Shown here: positions 23,067-32,256 of the stretch, in pieces
How the letters are laid out: each line of letters starts with the position of its first letter
Numbering within the stretch: the first letter of the stretch is position 1
NCBI GenBank assembly: GCA_963717445.1
Contig: OY970334.1
Coordinates: 124,001-188,000 of the forward strand
Source of the DNA: JAGVPT01 sp963717445
Lineage (GTDB): Bacteria > Bacteroidota > Ignavibacteria > UBA10030 > UBA8401
Direction of reading: 5' to 3'
Length of the DNA stretch: 64,000 nt
Made by a program: the position numbers and the translations under genes
Notes under the pieces: model-generated
Told to the model about the DNA's origin: nothing
Seen by the model: the letters and a program-made list of their open reading frames with translations, nothing else
The model's database searches: none

Positions 23067-25145
23067 ATGAAAAAATTTTTTCGATTTCTATTGTTGCTGC
23101 TTGCGGTAATTTGCGGCATCGATTTATCCTCAGCTCAATGGGTGCAAACCAGCGGACCGGGAGGAGGCACAGTCTTATCTCTCGCAGTCAGCGGCTCAAA
23201 CGTGTTTGCGGGAACTCACGGCGGTGTATTCCTTTCCGCAAATAAGGGAACGAGTTGGACAGCCGTTAATTCGGGATTGGCAAGCATGGATGTCTATGCG
23301 CTTACGGTCAGCGGCGCAAACCTTTTTGCGGGAACCGGCAGCGGCGTCTTTCTTTCTACGAACAACGGGACGAGCTGGACGGCAGCTAATTCCGGGTTGA
23401 ACAGCCGGACAATTAACGCCTTGACAAGCAGCGGCTCGAATCTTTTTGCAGGTGCATTCGCCGGTCTCTTTCTTTCAACAGATAATGGGACGAGTTGGAC
23501 ACAGGCCAAGGATTCAGGATTAACCACCACAAACATTTTTGTTTTGCTCACTAGCGGGACAAGCCTTTTCGCCGGAACAGAAAGCGGACTGTTCCGCTCC
23601 ACTGACAACGGCACAAGCTGGGTTAAGGTTGATTCAGGTTTAACCAATACGAATATCCTTTCGATGGCTGTGAGTGGTTCGAATCTTATCGCAGGGACTG
23701 ACTTCGGTCTCTTTCTATCCACAAATAATGGCACAGTCTGGACACCGATCAATATTAGCACAAGCCTTACGTTTATCAAGACAATTTCTTCGTTGACGTT
23801 CAGCGGCTCGAATCTCATCGCGGCGACCTACGGCGGTGGTGTTTACGTATCGACCGATGACGGAACGAGTTGGAATGCCGCTGGCTCAGGTATAAGTGGC
23901 ACTGTTCTCACATTTGCAGTGAGTGGCTCAAATCTTTTTGCCGGGAGCCAGAACGGCACGTTCCTATCGACCGACGGCGGCGCAAGCTGGACGCCCGTAA
24001 GTTCAGGATTAGCATTATCGACTGTGTATGCGTTAATCGCAAGCGGTACAAATATATTTGCCGGCAATTCCGGAGGTGGTATTTTCCTTTCCACTGATAA
24101 CGGTACAACATGGGTCAACAAGGGGTTAATGGATACCACCATCAACGCCCTTGCGATCAGCGGCACAAAGGTCGTAGCAGGAACAGAGGGGAATGGTGTA
24201 GTTCTCTCAACAGATAATGGCTCGACCTGGACGCCAGTTACCGTTGGGCAGCCGTTTTCAAACGTCTACGCCGTGGCCATCAGCGGGACAACAATATTTG
24301 CAGGGACTGGGGGAAGCGGTATTTATTCTTCCACAGACAACGGCACAACCTGGGTCAGCAAAGGATTCAACGATACCACATTTACTGCCTTGTCCATAAG
24401 CGGCTCGAATATTTTAGCCGCGTCCTCTGGTCAAGGCCTATTTCGTTCTACAGACAACGGTACAACGTGGAACCCCATATCTTCAGGTGTTGGCGATACG
24501 GACTATGTGCAGGCTTTTGCCGGGATCGGATCGGATCTCTTCGCAGCGACTTCTGGAGAAGGCGCTCTTGTTTCGACTACCAATGGAGTAAGTTGGACGG
24601 CAATCAATTCCGGTCTCGCTAATACAGCCCTTACTTCGCTTGCAGTGAGCGGGACGACTTTGTTTGCGGGGGCTGAAGGGTCAAACGGCACCATCTTTGT
24701 TTCCACTAATAACGGTGCAAGCTGGAATCTTGCCTCAACAGGCCTCACGAACCAGTATGTACATGGTCTTGCAGTAAGCGGCACGAATCTGTTTGCTGCG
24801 ACTGAAGGGGCCGGCGTTTGGAAGAGGCCTTTGTCGCAGTTTACGACGGGCGTCAAGCAGGCTGCACCGGATATACCCGCGGTCTTTTCGCTTTCACAAA
24901 ATTATCCTAACCCGTTCAACCCGTCTACGATCATTCAATTCACGGTCCCATCGAACGGACGGGCGGTACTGAAAATATTCAACGTTCTCGGCCAGGAAGT
25001 TGCGACGCTGTTTGATGGAATTGCGACGGCCGGCGAATATCACCAGCTAACGTTCGATGCGTCGCGGCTTGCAAGCGGAATTTATTTCTCGCGCCTGGAA
25101 TTTGACGGAAAGATGCAGATGAAGAAAATGCTGTTGCTAAAGTAG
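23067..25145 (+). CDS. Secreted repeat protein with T9SS type A sorting domain
   Basis: 692 residues. The signal peptide ends near residue 23 (SSAQW). Residues about 40-590 are 13 tandem repeats of about 40 residues with the consensus GxFLSTDNGTSWTxxxSGL followed by xxxxxxALAVSGxNLFAGT, a beta-propeller type (BNR/sialidase-like) repeat without visible catalytic residues. The C-terminal 80 residues (FSLSQNYPNPFNPST then LGQEVATL and a final KMLLLK) are the type IX secretion sorting signal, cleaved on export to the cell surface. A good ribosome-binding site (ACGGAGGGAG) precedes the ATG. Function beyond surface display is unknown; adhesion or carbohydrate binding is possible. Confidence 0.9.
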   Translation: MKKFFRFLLLLLAVICGIDLSSAQWVQTSGPGGGTVLSLAVSGSNVFAGTHGGVFLSANKGTSWTAVNSGLASMDVYALTVSGANLFAGTGSGVFLSTNNGTSWTAANSGLNSRTINALTSSGSNLFAGAFAGLFLSTDNGTSWTQAKDSGLTTTNIFVLLTSGTSLFAGTESGLFRSTDNGTSWVKVDSGLTNTNILSMAVSGSNLIAGTDFGLFLSTNNGTVWTPINISTSLTFIKTISSLTFSGSNLIAATYGGGVYVSTDDGTSWNAAGSGISGTVLTFAVSGSNLFAGSQNGTFLSTDGGASWTPVSSGLALSTVYALIASGTNIFAGNSGGGIFLSTDNGTTWVNKGLMDTTINALAISGTKVVAGTEGNGVVLSTDNGSTWTPVTVGQPFSNVYAVAISGTTIFAGTGGSGIYSSTDNGTTWVSKGFNDTTFTALSISGSNILAASSGQGLFRSTDNGTTWNPISSGVGDTDYVQAFAGIGSDLFAATSGEGALVSTTNGVSWTAINSGLANTALTSLAVSGTTLFAGAEGSNGTIFVSTNNGASWNLASTGLTNQYVHGLAVSGTNLFAATEGAGVWKRPLSQFTTGVKQAAPDIPAVFSLSQNYPNPFNPSTIIQFTVPSNGRAVLKIFNVLGQEVATLFDGIATAGEYHQLTFDASRLASGIYFSRLEFDGKMQMKKMLLLK
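23150..24830 (+). repeat. Tandem coding repeats (about 13 units of roughly 120-130 bp)
   Basis: Internal repeats of the secreted protein; each unit contains a variant of ACAACGGNACNAGCTGG coding for NGTSW. Units differ at many third positions, so they are old and diverged, not a recent expansion. Confidence 0.8.
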
Positions 25146-25257
25146 CAATTTTGTATCCATCGACAAGCGAATGAATTGCGAACGATGTAGATACCAGACA
25201 ATGTGCTCCTGATCGAGATCGATCCGTCTAATCACAATAAGTTGAAAGGATTATTCC

Positions 25258-27052
25258 ATGCGCAGATTTTCCTTGCTCTCTTTTTTATTGGCGGCTTCCG
25301 TCGCGTGCGGCATCGAACGATCATTCGCCCAATGGTCAAGTGATCCTTCGAAAAACACACCCGTCGACACCGGAGGGTATTCGGCATCCGACGTTGTCAT
25401 GCTCAAAGACGGCAACGGGGGAGCTTTCATCGTTTGGGATGACCAGCGCGAAGGATACAGCAATCCAAAAATTTTCGCACAGCATTTGGACAAGAATGGG
25501 TACGCGTTATGGACCGCCAACGGCGTGGAAGTTTCTCCTCCCGGAATCGGACAAACCCTTCCTCAAGTAGCGGCAGTGGGAGACGGCGGAATCATCATCT
25601 CGTGGGAAGAAGACAATCGAGACTCAATCCCCCAGGCCTTGGGCGGTGGTCCAGCCCCGGCCATTTTCACGCAACGAATCAGTCCTCATGGTGCGCGATT
25701 GTGGGGAGATTCTGCCCTGCAGGTTGCAGGACCGGAACCTTTCCAACTCTTCTATGCTCAAAATATACCGACTGCGTGTACGTCGGACGGTTTTGGAGGA
25801 GCGTATGTGAGTTGGGCGGACCTCAATAGTGGATTGCAAAATCTGATCGTTTCCCGCATTGACAGTTCGGGCAATATTCGCTGGTCTGACCCGGCGATGA
25901 ATGGTTTTAGTACTATCAGTAGCGGCTTGCCGGATGGAGGTTATTCGCATTTGGAACTTTTGCAAAATGGAACGACAGGGGTGATTGCGGTCTGGACAGA
26001 TGTGCGAAATGCCTTTACAACAGGAGTCTCCCTGTTTGCTCAAAAACTCGACATCACAGGTGTGAGGCAATGGGATACACTGGGCGTTGCGCTCGCACCG
26101 AAGCCGTCATTCCTGCAACAACAAACAAACGAGGTACTTGTTTCCGATAATGCCGGTGGCGCAATCTACGCATGGGAGCAATCGAACAGCGGGTCGTCTC
26201 CTCATGCGTATGCCGGTCATGTCAACGCATCCGGGATGATCACATGGATATCCACTTCGGATTCACTGGGCGTCCTCCTTGACAGGTACTCTTTCCACCG
26301 GTCAACAAAATATTTCCATAATATCTGGAGGGAGCGGCACGGCGCTCCTCACATGGACTGACGGCGCGAAGAACACATATTTGCAGAAAATTGCCTCCGA
26401 TGGTTCCCTGCCTTGGGGCGCAAATCCTGTTCCTTTCGCTACAAACACAACCGGTGAGGTGCTTACAACCGACGGCAGCGGAGGTGCAATCGTTGCATGG
26501 GATGAAGGTCTGCAAAACGGGGTTAACATTTTTGCCCAACGTGTGAACGCCAGCGGGCAACCAGTCTGGTCAAACCCCACATACGGCACTTCCGGCAATC
26601 CGGTCTCCACTACTCCTTCCACATTTCAGGAGAATCCTGTCATTGTCTCCGATGATGCTGGGGGAGCGATCGTCGTTTGGTACGATCTCCGGGCAACCGG
26701 TTATGGAGGACCGTACGACCTTTATGCCCAGCATATCGGGAGCGATGGCAGCGTGACAAAAGTAAGCAATCACGTCTCGGACTTAGCAACACAATTTTCT
26801 CTCTCTCAAAACTATCCGAACCCCTTCAATCCATCGACTCGGATTCAATTTTCAATTGCTCAAGCCGGATTTGTGACTTTGAAGGTGTATGACCTCCTTG
26901 GAAGAGAAGTGGCAACGTTGGTTCACCAGAATTTGACTCCTTCTTCATATTCAGTCACCTGGAACGCATCGAATGTTGCCAGCGGCGCGTACTTTTACCG
27001 GCTCCAGAGCGGCAGTTATGTGGAAACGAGAAAACTTATGTTAATGAAATAA
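25258..27052 (+). pseudogene. Frameshifted secreted T9SS repeat protein
   Basis: Two frames form one protein. The first (25258-26361) has a signal peptide (to about residue 24, RSFAQW) and repeats of about 50 residues, each like FAQxLDxxGxxxWxxxG...DxxGGAxxxWxD. At about 26278 (GTCCTCCTTGAC) the reading must shift by +1: ...SDSLGVLL continues as TGTLSTGQQN in the second frame, which runs to 27052. The second part has two more repeats and a T9SS sorting domain (FSLSQNYPNPFNPST to RKLMLMK). Joined, it would be about 597 residues. The first frame alone ends with 23 unrelated residues and lacks the sorting domain. A real mutation or a one-base sequence error are both possible. Confidence 0.8.
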
Positions 27053-27193
27053 TGACGAAGGTCTGAAAAATAGGGAACAAGAGCACTCTTTTAAATGTTA
27101 CCTTAAGAAGAGGCTCACCAACTTTTTTGTGTTTCCCGAAAATCCTGATTTTTATTTCTTATTTCTTCATTCTTAATTGCAAGGAGGTATGTA

Positions 27194-28282
27194 ATGAAGC
27201 AATTCTTCCACCTGTTGTCTTCCGCTGCCATCGTCCTTTTTTTTCAGACCGCGGCATTTTCGCAGATTTCGATTACGGCCACTGATTTGACCAATTACTT
27301 TGGAGCAGGGACATCGTTATTCACTTATGAGTCTACAGATACTGCGATGATGAATATAGGTACAGCTTCCACTTCGGCATCACAGGTTTGGACTGCTCCT
27401 TCTGTGAACTTTGAGGACTCATCTGAGATCGATAACGTTCTTCTATCGTCAACTCCTTATGCCTCCGATTTTCCGGGGGCGAATTATGCTCAAAAATCTA
27501 CCAGCTCGTACTCCGGGTTTTCGTTTGAATATTATGGTTATTATAGGCTCTCAAACGATTCACTCCTCGATATCGGCTCCGTTGATCACGAAACCGGATC
27601 AGCCGGAGGTACGGCAATCGACACAAGTATTGTTATTAATCTATCTCAGCTCGTTTTTCATCTTCCCGTACAGTTGGGAGATGTCGTTACTGGGATACCG
27701 GACACGGTCGTTGAACAAGGCGGAATCAAGGTGATAACAACCAGCAGTTCAGTGGTGGACGCTTATGGTACACTGAACACTCCCGTAGGTTCGTTTGGCG
27801 CGCTTCGATCAACAGGCGTGCGATCCACAAAATCCTACAGCGGTTCAACTCTCCTCAGCAGCTCCTCGACGTATTCGGTTGAATGGAATACGGGGGAAGG
27901 AAATTCGTTATCGGCTAACATTGATACTATCTCTTCGGGAACTGTGAAGGTGTATAACGTGGGTTGGACTCGTGTGGGTCAAACCCCGACTTTTGTGAAA
28001 ATGGCGACTGAACTGCCAGGCAGTTTTACACTTAGTCAGAATTATCCTAACCCCTTCAACCCGTCGACGCAAATTCAATTTTCTGTTCCTCAAGCCGGTT
28101 TTGTTTCATTGAAGGTGTATGATATGCTCGGAAGGGAAGTTGCAACGCTGGTGCATCAGGAATTGACGCCATCCTCCTATTCAATAACGTGGAATGCGTC
28201 CAATGTTGCCAGCGGCGTGTACCTGTACAAGCTCGATGCAGGAAATTATTCGGTCACGAAGAAAATGGTGTTGATGAAGTAA
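27194..28282 (+). CDS. Secreted protein with T9SS type A sorting domain
   Basis: 362 residues. The signal peptide ends near residue 23 (AAFSQI). The body (about 25-270) is Ser/Thr/Tyr-rich and predicted beta, with no family I recognise. The C-terminal 80 residues form a sorting domain: FTLSQNYPNPFNPST, LGREVATLVHQELTPSSYS, ending KKMVLMK. That domain is very close in sequence to the one in the preceding frameshifted gene, showing recent duplication of the tail. GCAAGGAGGT precedes the ATG. Third in the row of surface-exported proteins behind the two-component system. Confidence 0.88.
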   Translation: MKQFFHLLSSAAIVLFFQTAAFSQISITATDLTNYFGAGTSLFTYESTDTAMMNIGTASTSASQVWTAPSVNFEDSSEIDNVLLSSTPYASDFPGANYAQKSTSSYSGFSFEYYGYYRLSNDSLLDIGSVDHETGSAGGTAIDTSIVINLSQLVFHLPVQLGDVVTGIPDTVVEQGGIKVITTSSSVVDAYGTLNTPVGSFGALRSTGVRSTKSYSGSTLLSSSSTYSVEWNTGEGNSLSANIDTISSGTVKVYNVGWTRVGQTPTFVKMATELPGSFTLSQNYPNPFNPSTQIQFSVPQAGFVSLKVYDMLGREVATLVHQELTPSSYSITWNASNVASGVYLYKLDAGNYSVTKKMVLMK

Positions 28283-28321
28283 CACGGGCTGCTTTCGCAG
28301 CGCTAATGAGGAAAAAATGAG

Positions 28322-28355
28322 AGGCCGTTATTTTTACGATAACGGCCTTTTTTTA
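28322..28355 (+). terminator. Intrinsic terminator
   Basis: AGGCCGTTAT, loop TTTTACG, ATAACGGCCT then seven T. Strong 10-bp stem. It closes the + strand secreted-protein genes 40 bases after the last stop and sits at the junction with the convergent nucleoside phosphorylase. Confidence 0.9.
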
Positions 28356-29180
28356 TAGTCGTAAGATGATCTTCGATACCAGCTCGGTAAAATTATGCTT
28401 TACCTTGTTGGCCACCTCTGTTACTTCAGCATGGGCTAATTTTTCTGGACTCAAGCCGGTTGCGAAATTTGTAATGCAGGAAATTCCCAGCACTTCCATC
28501 CCATACGTCGCAGCCACAATCACTTCAGGAACAGTCGACATCCCCACCGCATCGGCACCCCATGCTCCCATCATTCGGATTTCAGCGGCCGATTCATACG
28601 ATGGTCCCTTTGTCCAGCTATAAACCCCTTCCTTAAACGGTATGCCATTTTTGCCGGCAATTGACTTTGCCTTCGCGAGCAATTCCGGGCTGAATGCTGG
28701 ACGACAATTTTTTACTTCCTGCAAACCTCTTCCGATAAGAGGGCTTTCAAACGATAGATTGATATAATCAGTGATAAACATCAGGTCGCCCGGGATGAAT
28801 TGCTGGTTCACTCCACCGGCTGCGTTCGTGATTATTAATTTTTTTATTCCGATCCGGTGCGCCACTTCAATGGGATAGACGACAGCAGCGGCATCATTGC
28901 TTTCATAAAAGTGGATTCTACCTTGAAAGACCATGAGGTCTGCGGAGGCTTGATCGCCCGACCCGATTTTTCCGAAGAGAAGCCTTCCAGCGTGCCCCTC
29001 AACCGAAGAAATAGGATAATAGGGTATATCTCTCGTCTCGATGGAAATTACGCCTATCAGCAAGTCGCCGAAATTCCCCAGCCCTGAACCGAGGATCACT
29101 CCGATTTTCGGCTCCGCTTGAATTTTCGATTTGATGTACTCGACTGAGGCGTTAATGCGGTCATTGTACTCTTTATTCAT
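28353..29180 (-). CDS. punA: Purine nucleoside phosphorylase (trimeric type)
   Basis: 275 residues from ATG 29180; an upstream frame to 29288 would overlap thymidine kinase. Phosphate-binding GSGLG (about 29-33), VEGHAG, TNAAGG, and the purine site GPSYESAAEIRMMGAWGADAVGMST then VPEVIVA identify the class II (PNP/MTAP) family. It cleaves purine nucleosides with phosphate in salvage. It lies 74 bases behind tdk on the same strand, so both salvage genes are probably one transcript. Confidence 0.94.
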   Translation of the reverse strand: MNKEYNDRINASVEYIKSKIQAEPKIGVILGSGLGNFGDLLIGVISIETRDIPYYPISSVEGHAGRLLFGKIGSGDQASADLMVFQGRIHFYESNDAAAVVYPIEVAHRIGIKKLIITNAAGGVNQQFIPGDLMFITDYINLSFESPLIGRGLQEVKNCRPAFSPELLAKAKSIAGKNGIPFKEGVYSWTKGPSYESAAEIRMMGAWGADAVGMSTVPEVIVAATYGMEVLGISCITNFATGLSPEKLAHAEVTEVANKVKHNFTELVSKIILRL

Positions 29181-29254
29181 AACGGAAACCGCACACCTGA
29201 GTGAGAGTGAATCGTTGGCCCGTAAAATTTTCTGCAGGTGATAGTTAGAATCGA

Positions 29255-29827
29255 TTAGTCTTTGGGCGGCTTGAAGCAACGGCGGCACCGAGCTTCATAC
29301 ACATCCTTTGCGCCGACAACAACACGTTCATGCGAGGCAGACGTGCGTTGGGTACGATCGGCGGGATTTCCGCATACGACACATATTGCGAGCGTTTTCG
29401 TGATGTACTCTGCGACAGCAAGAAGTTGAGGCATCGGCTCGAATGGCTTGCCGCGATAGTCTTGATCAAGCCCTGCAATAATTACCCGCTTGCCTTGGTT
29501 GGCGAGTTGTTCGCAGACATCGACAATGTCCGGAGTGAAGAATTGGGCCTCGTCAATACCGATCACTTGTGCGTCCGACGATTGCGCCAGAATTTCATCG
29601 CATCCATCGACCACTGTGGAAATGAGGGACTGTTCGCTGTGCGAAACGATATGGCTGGAACTGTACCTATTATCGATCCGCGGCTTAAAGATCATCACTT
29701 TTTGACGTGCGATCTGTGCTCGCCGCATTCGACGTATCAATTCTTCAGTTTTGCCGCTAAACATGCATCCGGCAATGACTTCGATCCAACCTGTATTCTT
29801 TGGAGATGAGTGAGGAGAGTCTTCCAT
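29255..29827 (-). CDS. tdk: Thymidine kinase
   Basis: 190 residues, type II thymidine kinase. P-loop GCMFSGKT (20-27), catalytic E93 in IDEAQFF, lasso-region T-R-x-x-A-S near 160-166 and a zinc site C149/C152/C181/C184. Typical length. It phosphorylates thymidine from salvage. Upstream of punA in a two-gene nucleoside-salvage unit. Confidence 0.95.
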   Translation of the reverse strand: MEDSPHSSPKNTGWIEVIAGCMFSGKTEELIRRMRRAQIARQKVMIFKPRIDNRYSSSHIVSHSEQSLISTVVDGCDEILAQSSDAQVIGIDEAQFFTPDIVDVCEQLANQGKRVIIAGLDQDYRGKPFEPMPQLLAVAEYITKTLAICVVCGNPADRTQRTSASHERVVVGAKDVYEARCRRCFKPPKD

Positions 29828-29945
29828 AATCTGAGGGTCTGGTAAAAGTTAAATGAGTGATTGAAAAAAATATAGAAAAACGACAATGGAATAGCAAGGG
29901 ATGAATCAGTGAATTCCCATGGACGCGCCAAGAATTCGGAGAAAA

Positions 29946-31190
29946 TTATTGCAGAGTAATTTTTGTAATTTCAGGCGGGCAATTTATCCTAAACGGAACT
30001 CCGACAGTGCCAATTCCCCGTGTAACATACATTTGCGAATGACCGAATTTGTATAGACCCCAAACATACTTTGAAAAAAGAGCGGCAGGACAAACGATGA
30101 TGTTTCCAACTCTCGCGAAGACGATCTGCCCTCCATGTGTGTGACCGGCAAGCGTCAAATCGATATTACGGTCCGCCATCGTCTCCAGATAATATGGCTT
30201 ATGACAAAGCAGAATCCTTGGATTCGGGTTTTGAACGGAGGAGAGCGCACGGTCGAGGTACGGATCAGGTGTTCCGTTTATCGGAATATCGTCGACACCG
30301 ACAAGGTTGATAAACGAATTTCCTTTGTTAATTTTCACTGCATCGTTTCGCAGGAGTTTTATGCCGCATCCGTCAACTTCCTTGGCTACAACATCAACAT
30401 CGGCATAAAAATCGTGATTGCCGAGGCAGCCATATACTCCATACGGCGCTCGGAGCGCGGAAAACGCCTCCGCAAAAGGATAGACTTCTTCCGTTTCACT
30501 GTTGACGAAATCTCCCGGAACGAAGATGACGTTGGAGTGGAGATTATTAAGAGCCGTAACGTAATCATCCATTTCCGGTTTTGTCATGAAGACGCTCGAA
30601 TGAATGTCGCTCATCAGACCGATGGTAAAACCTTTAAACGCATCGGGTAAATTTTGAATGCGAATAGTCCGCTCAATAATATCAAAGTCGTTGCGGTCGA
30701 TGACCCCTCTGGTGGCACCGATAAAAGAATATGCGGAAAGCGCGACCGCTCCGGTTTTCAAAAAAGTCCGGCGGGAGTTATCAAATCTTTCAAAACTTGG
30801 TGCTGATTTCACAATAACGATTCGTCGCTTAATCGGAGAGATGCTTTTGCCAACGCGGAATATCGCCATAAAAAGCATCTTAAAAAGCTTTACGATCGAC
30901 AACACCAGGAAGATAAAAAATGTCGCACCTTGCCAAACATAAACCGGGTAAACGACGCAATAAATAATCCAATTTGAAAAACTATTGAGGTATGGATGAA
31001 GGAAAAGGAGAATCAAAAAAGGGATGTTAAAGAAGATGAAAAAAAATAATACCGAGTTTGCCGCCCAGGAGGGAGTAGAAGAGAGGTTTTTCAAAAAGCG
31101 GACGGCCTGTTTATACAAAGACCATTGAGCAGCAAGAAGTAAAACAGGGACAATGATTCGAAAGACAAAATAAAATGGGGTTCCGCTCAT
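29946..31190 (-). CDS. Membrane-bound metallophosphoesterase with internal Tat-like motif
   Basis: 414 residues. Four hydrophobic helices fill residues 5-110. A twin-arginine-type motif SRRTFLK (139-145) and hydrophobic stretch (GAVALSAYSFIGA) follow. Then comes a calcineurin-like phosphoesterase domain with D195-x-H197 (SDIH), GDFVN, GNHDF and GHTHGGQI, the metal-binding set for two metals. Related proteins (YkuE/YaeI type) act on phospholipid-type substrates or UDP-diacylglucosamine. The Tat-like motif suggests the phosphoesterase faces the periplasm. Substrate not determinable. Confidence 0.88.
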   Translation of the reverse strand: MSGTPFYFVFRIIVPVLLLAAQWSLYKQAVRFLKNLSSTPSWAANSVLFFFIFFNIPFLILLFLHPYLNSFSNWIIYCVVYPVYVWQGATFFIFLVLSIVKLFKMLFMAIFRVGKSISPIKRRIVIVKSAPSFERFDNSRRTFLKTGAVALSAYSFIGATRGVIDRNDFDIIERTIRIQNLPDAFKGFTIGLMSDIHSSVFMTKPEMDDYVTALNNLHSNVIFVPGDFVNSETEEVYPFAEAFSALRAPYGVYGCLGNHDFYADVDVVAKEVDGCGIKLLRNDAVKINKGNSFINLVGVDDIPINGTPDPYLDRALSSVQNPNPRILLCHKPYYLETMADRNIDLTLAGHTHGGQIVFARVGNIIVCPAALFSKYVWGLYKFGHSQMYVTRGIGTVGVPFRINCPPEITKITLQ

Positions 31191-31206
31191 TTTTAGTTAA
31201 TTAGGT

Positions 31207-31225
31207 TCAAGAATTTAACGCAACA
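31207..31225 (+). repeat. Left terminal inverted repeat of IS30 element
   Basis: TCAAGAATTTAACGCAACA; pairs with the right end TCAAGTTTTTAGCGCAACA (read on the - strand), differing at three positions. Confidence 0.8.
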
Positions 31226-31251
31226 AAATATCCAGAAGGGTATTTTGTTGA

Positions 31252-32256
31252 ATGAACAAACAGTATATACGGCTTACAGCCGAGGACCGAGAGATCATCA
31301 GCCGAATGGTTTCTCAGCATCAATCATGTGCTGCAATAGCGCTCAGATTAAAGCGACATCGGAGCACAATCGTTCGTGAACTAGCGCAATGTTCAAGAAT
31401 CCAAAATGAGTATAGCGCTGTTCGGTCACACGAGCAAGCTCAAGAGCGAGCATCACAGCGACACCTCCAGAGAAAACTTGATAATCCGAAGCTGTGGAAG
31501 TTCGTGTGCGAAAAACTTACTTTGCGGTGGTCACCGGAGCAAATAGCCCGGGCGCTACAAGAAACCTATCCAGGCCACACCGCAATGAACGTGTCACACG
31601 AGAGCATCTATACCTATATCTACCTGTTGCCCAAAGGATCGTTGAAAAAGGAACTGATTCACTATCTTCGGCAGCACAAGAAAAAACGGAAGAACCGAAA
31701 ACGGTCAACCGATACACGGGGCAGTATTCCCAATATGATCTCCATCGAAGAACGTCCTGCAGAAGTTGCCGATCGCAGTGTTCCTGGCCATTGGGAAGGA
31801 GATCTGCTCATGGGAAAGCGTCACGCCTCAGCCTTGGGCAGTGTTGTCGAAAGAACTACCCGAACGGTGATCTTGGTCCCGTTAAAGGCCAAAGATGCGA
31901 CGAGTGTTCGTAGATCGTTTGCCCGTGAGCTCAAGTCGCTGCCACGACAAATGCGACTCTCCATGACCTATGATCGCGGTAAAGAAATGGCTGAACATGA
32001 ACTGTTCACTAAGCATACCAAGATGCAGGTCTATTTTTGCCACCCACAGAGCCCTTGGGAACGCGGCACGAATGAGAATACGAACATGCTCATCAGGCAG
32101 TTCTTTCCTAAAGGTACTGACTTCACCAAGGTCTCACGCAGGGAAATCAAGCATGTTCAAAAACTATTGAATGAACGTCCGCGTAAAGCTTTAGATTTTG
32201 CTACTCCTAAAGAAACTTTTAATCAACTTATTAACTCTGTTGCGCTAAAAACTTGA
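31252..32256 (+). CDS. IS30-family transposase
   Basis: 334 residues, full length. N-terminal helix-turn-helix (LRLKRHRSTIVRELAQ, about 31-46), then the DDE catalytic domain with D184 (GHWEGDLLMG), D241 (MTYDRGKEM) and E275 (NENTN) and the C-terminal LNERPRKALDFATPKETF typical of the family. It moves the element bounded by the repeats at 31207 and 32256. All catalytic residues are present, so it could be active. It lies between the divergent metallophosphoesterase gene and secG. Confidence 0.95.
   Translation: MNKQYIRLTAEDREIISRMVSQHQSCAAIALRLKRHRSTIVRELAQCSRIQNEYSAVRSHEQAQERASQRHLQRKLDNPKLWKFVCEKLTLRWSPEQIARALQETYPGHTAMNVSHESIYTYIYLLPKGSLKKELIHYLRQHKKKRKNRKRSTDTRGSIPNMISIEERPAEVADRSVPGHWEGDLLMGKRHASALGSVVERTTRTVILVPLKAKDATSVRRSFARELKSLPRQMRLSMTYDRGKEMAEHELFTKHTKMQVYFCHPQSPWERGTNENTNMLIRQFFPKGTDFTKVSRREIKHVQKLLNERPRKALDFATPKETFNQLINSVALKT
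32238..32256 (-). repeat. Right terminal inverted repeat of IS30 element
   Basis: TGTTGCGCTAAAAACTTGA, overlapping the last codons and stop of the transposase. Confidence 0.8.

Larger units (their letters stand above)
31207..32256 (+). mobile_element. IS30-family insertion sequence
   Basis: A complete element of about 1.05 kb with one transposase gene. Imperfect terminal inverted repeats flank it: TCAAGAATTTAACGCAACA at 31207-31225 and TGTTGCGCTAAAAACTTGA at 32238-32256 (16 of 19 pairs match). The transposase stop codon TGA lies inside the right repeat. No clear short target duplication is seen, so the exact edges may differ by a few bases. Confidence 0.88.

Noticed and set aside
23150..24830. 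Possible CRISPR-like array
   Set aside because: The repeats are coding, diverged and without spacers; they belong to the secreted repeat protein.
26270..26285. Programmed +1 ribosomal frameshift
   Set aside because: No slippery codon next to a stop, no internal Shine-Dalgarno-like stimulator; mutation or sequence error is simpler.
29181..29288. N-terminal extension of purine nucleoside phosphorylase
   Set aside because: It would overlap thymidine kinase and adds residues not seen in the family; ATG 29180 fits.
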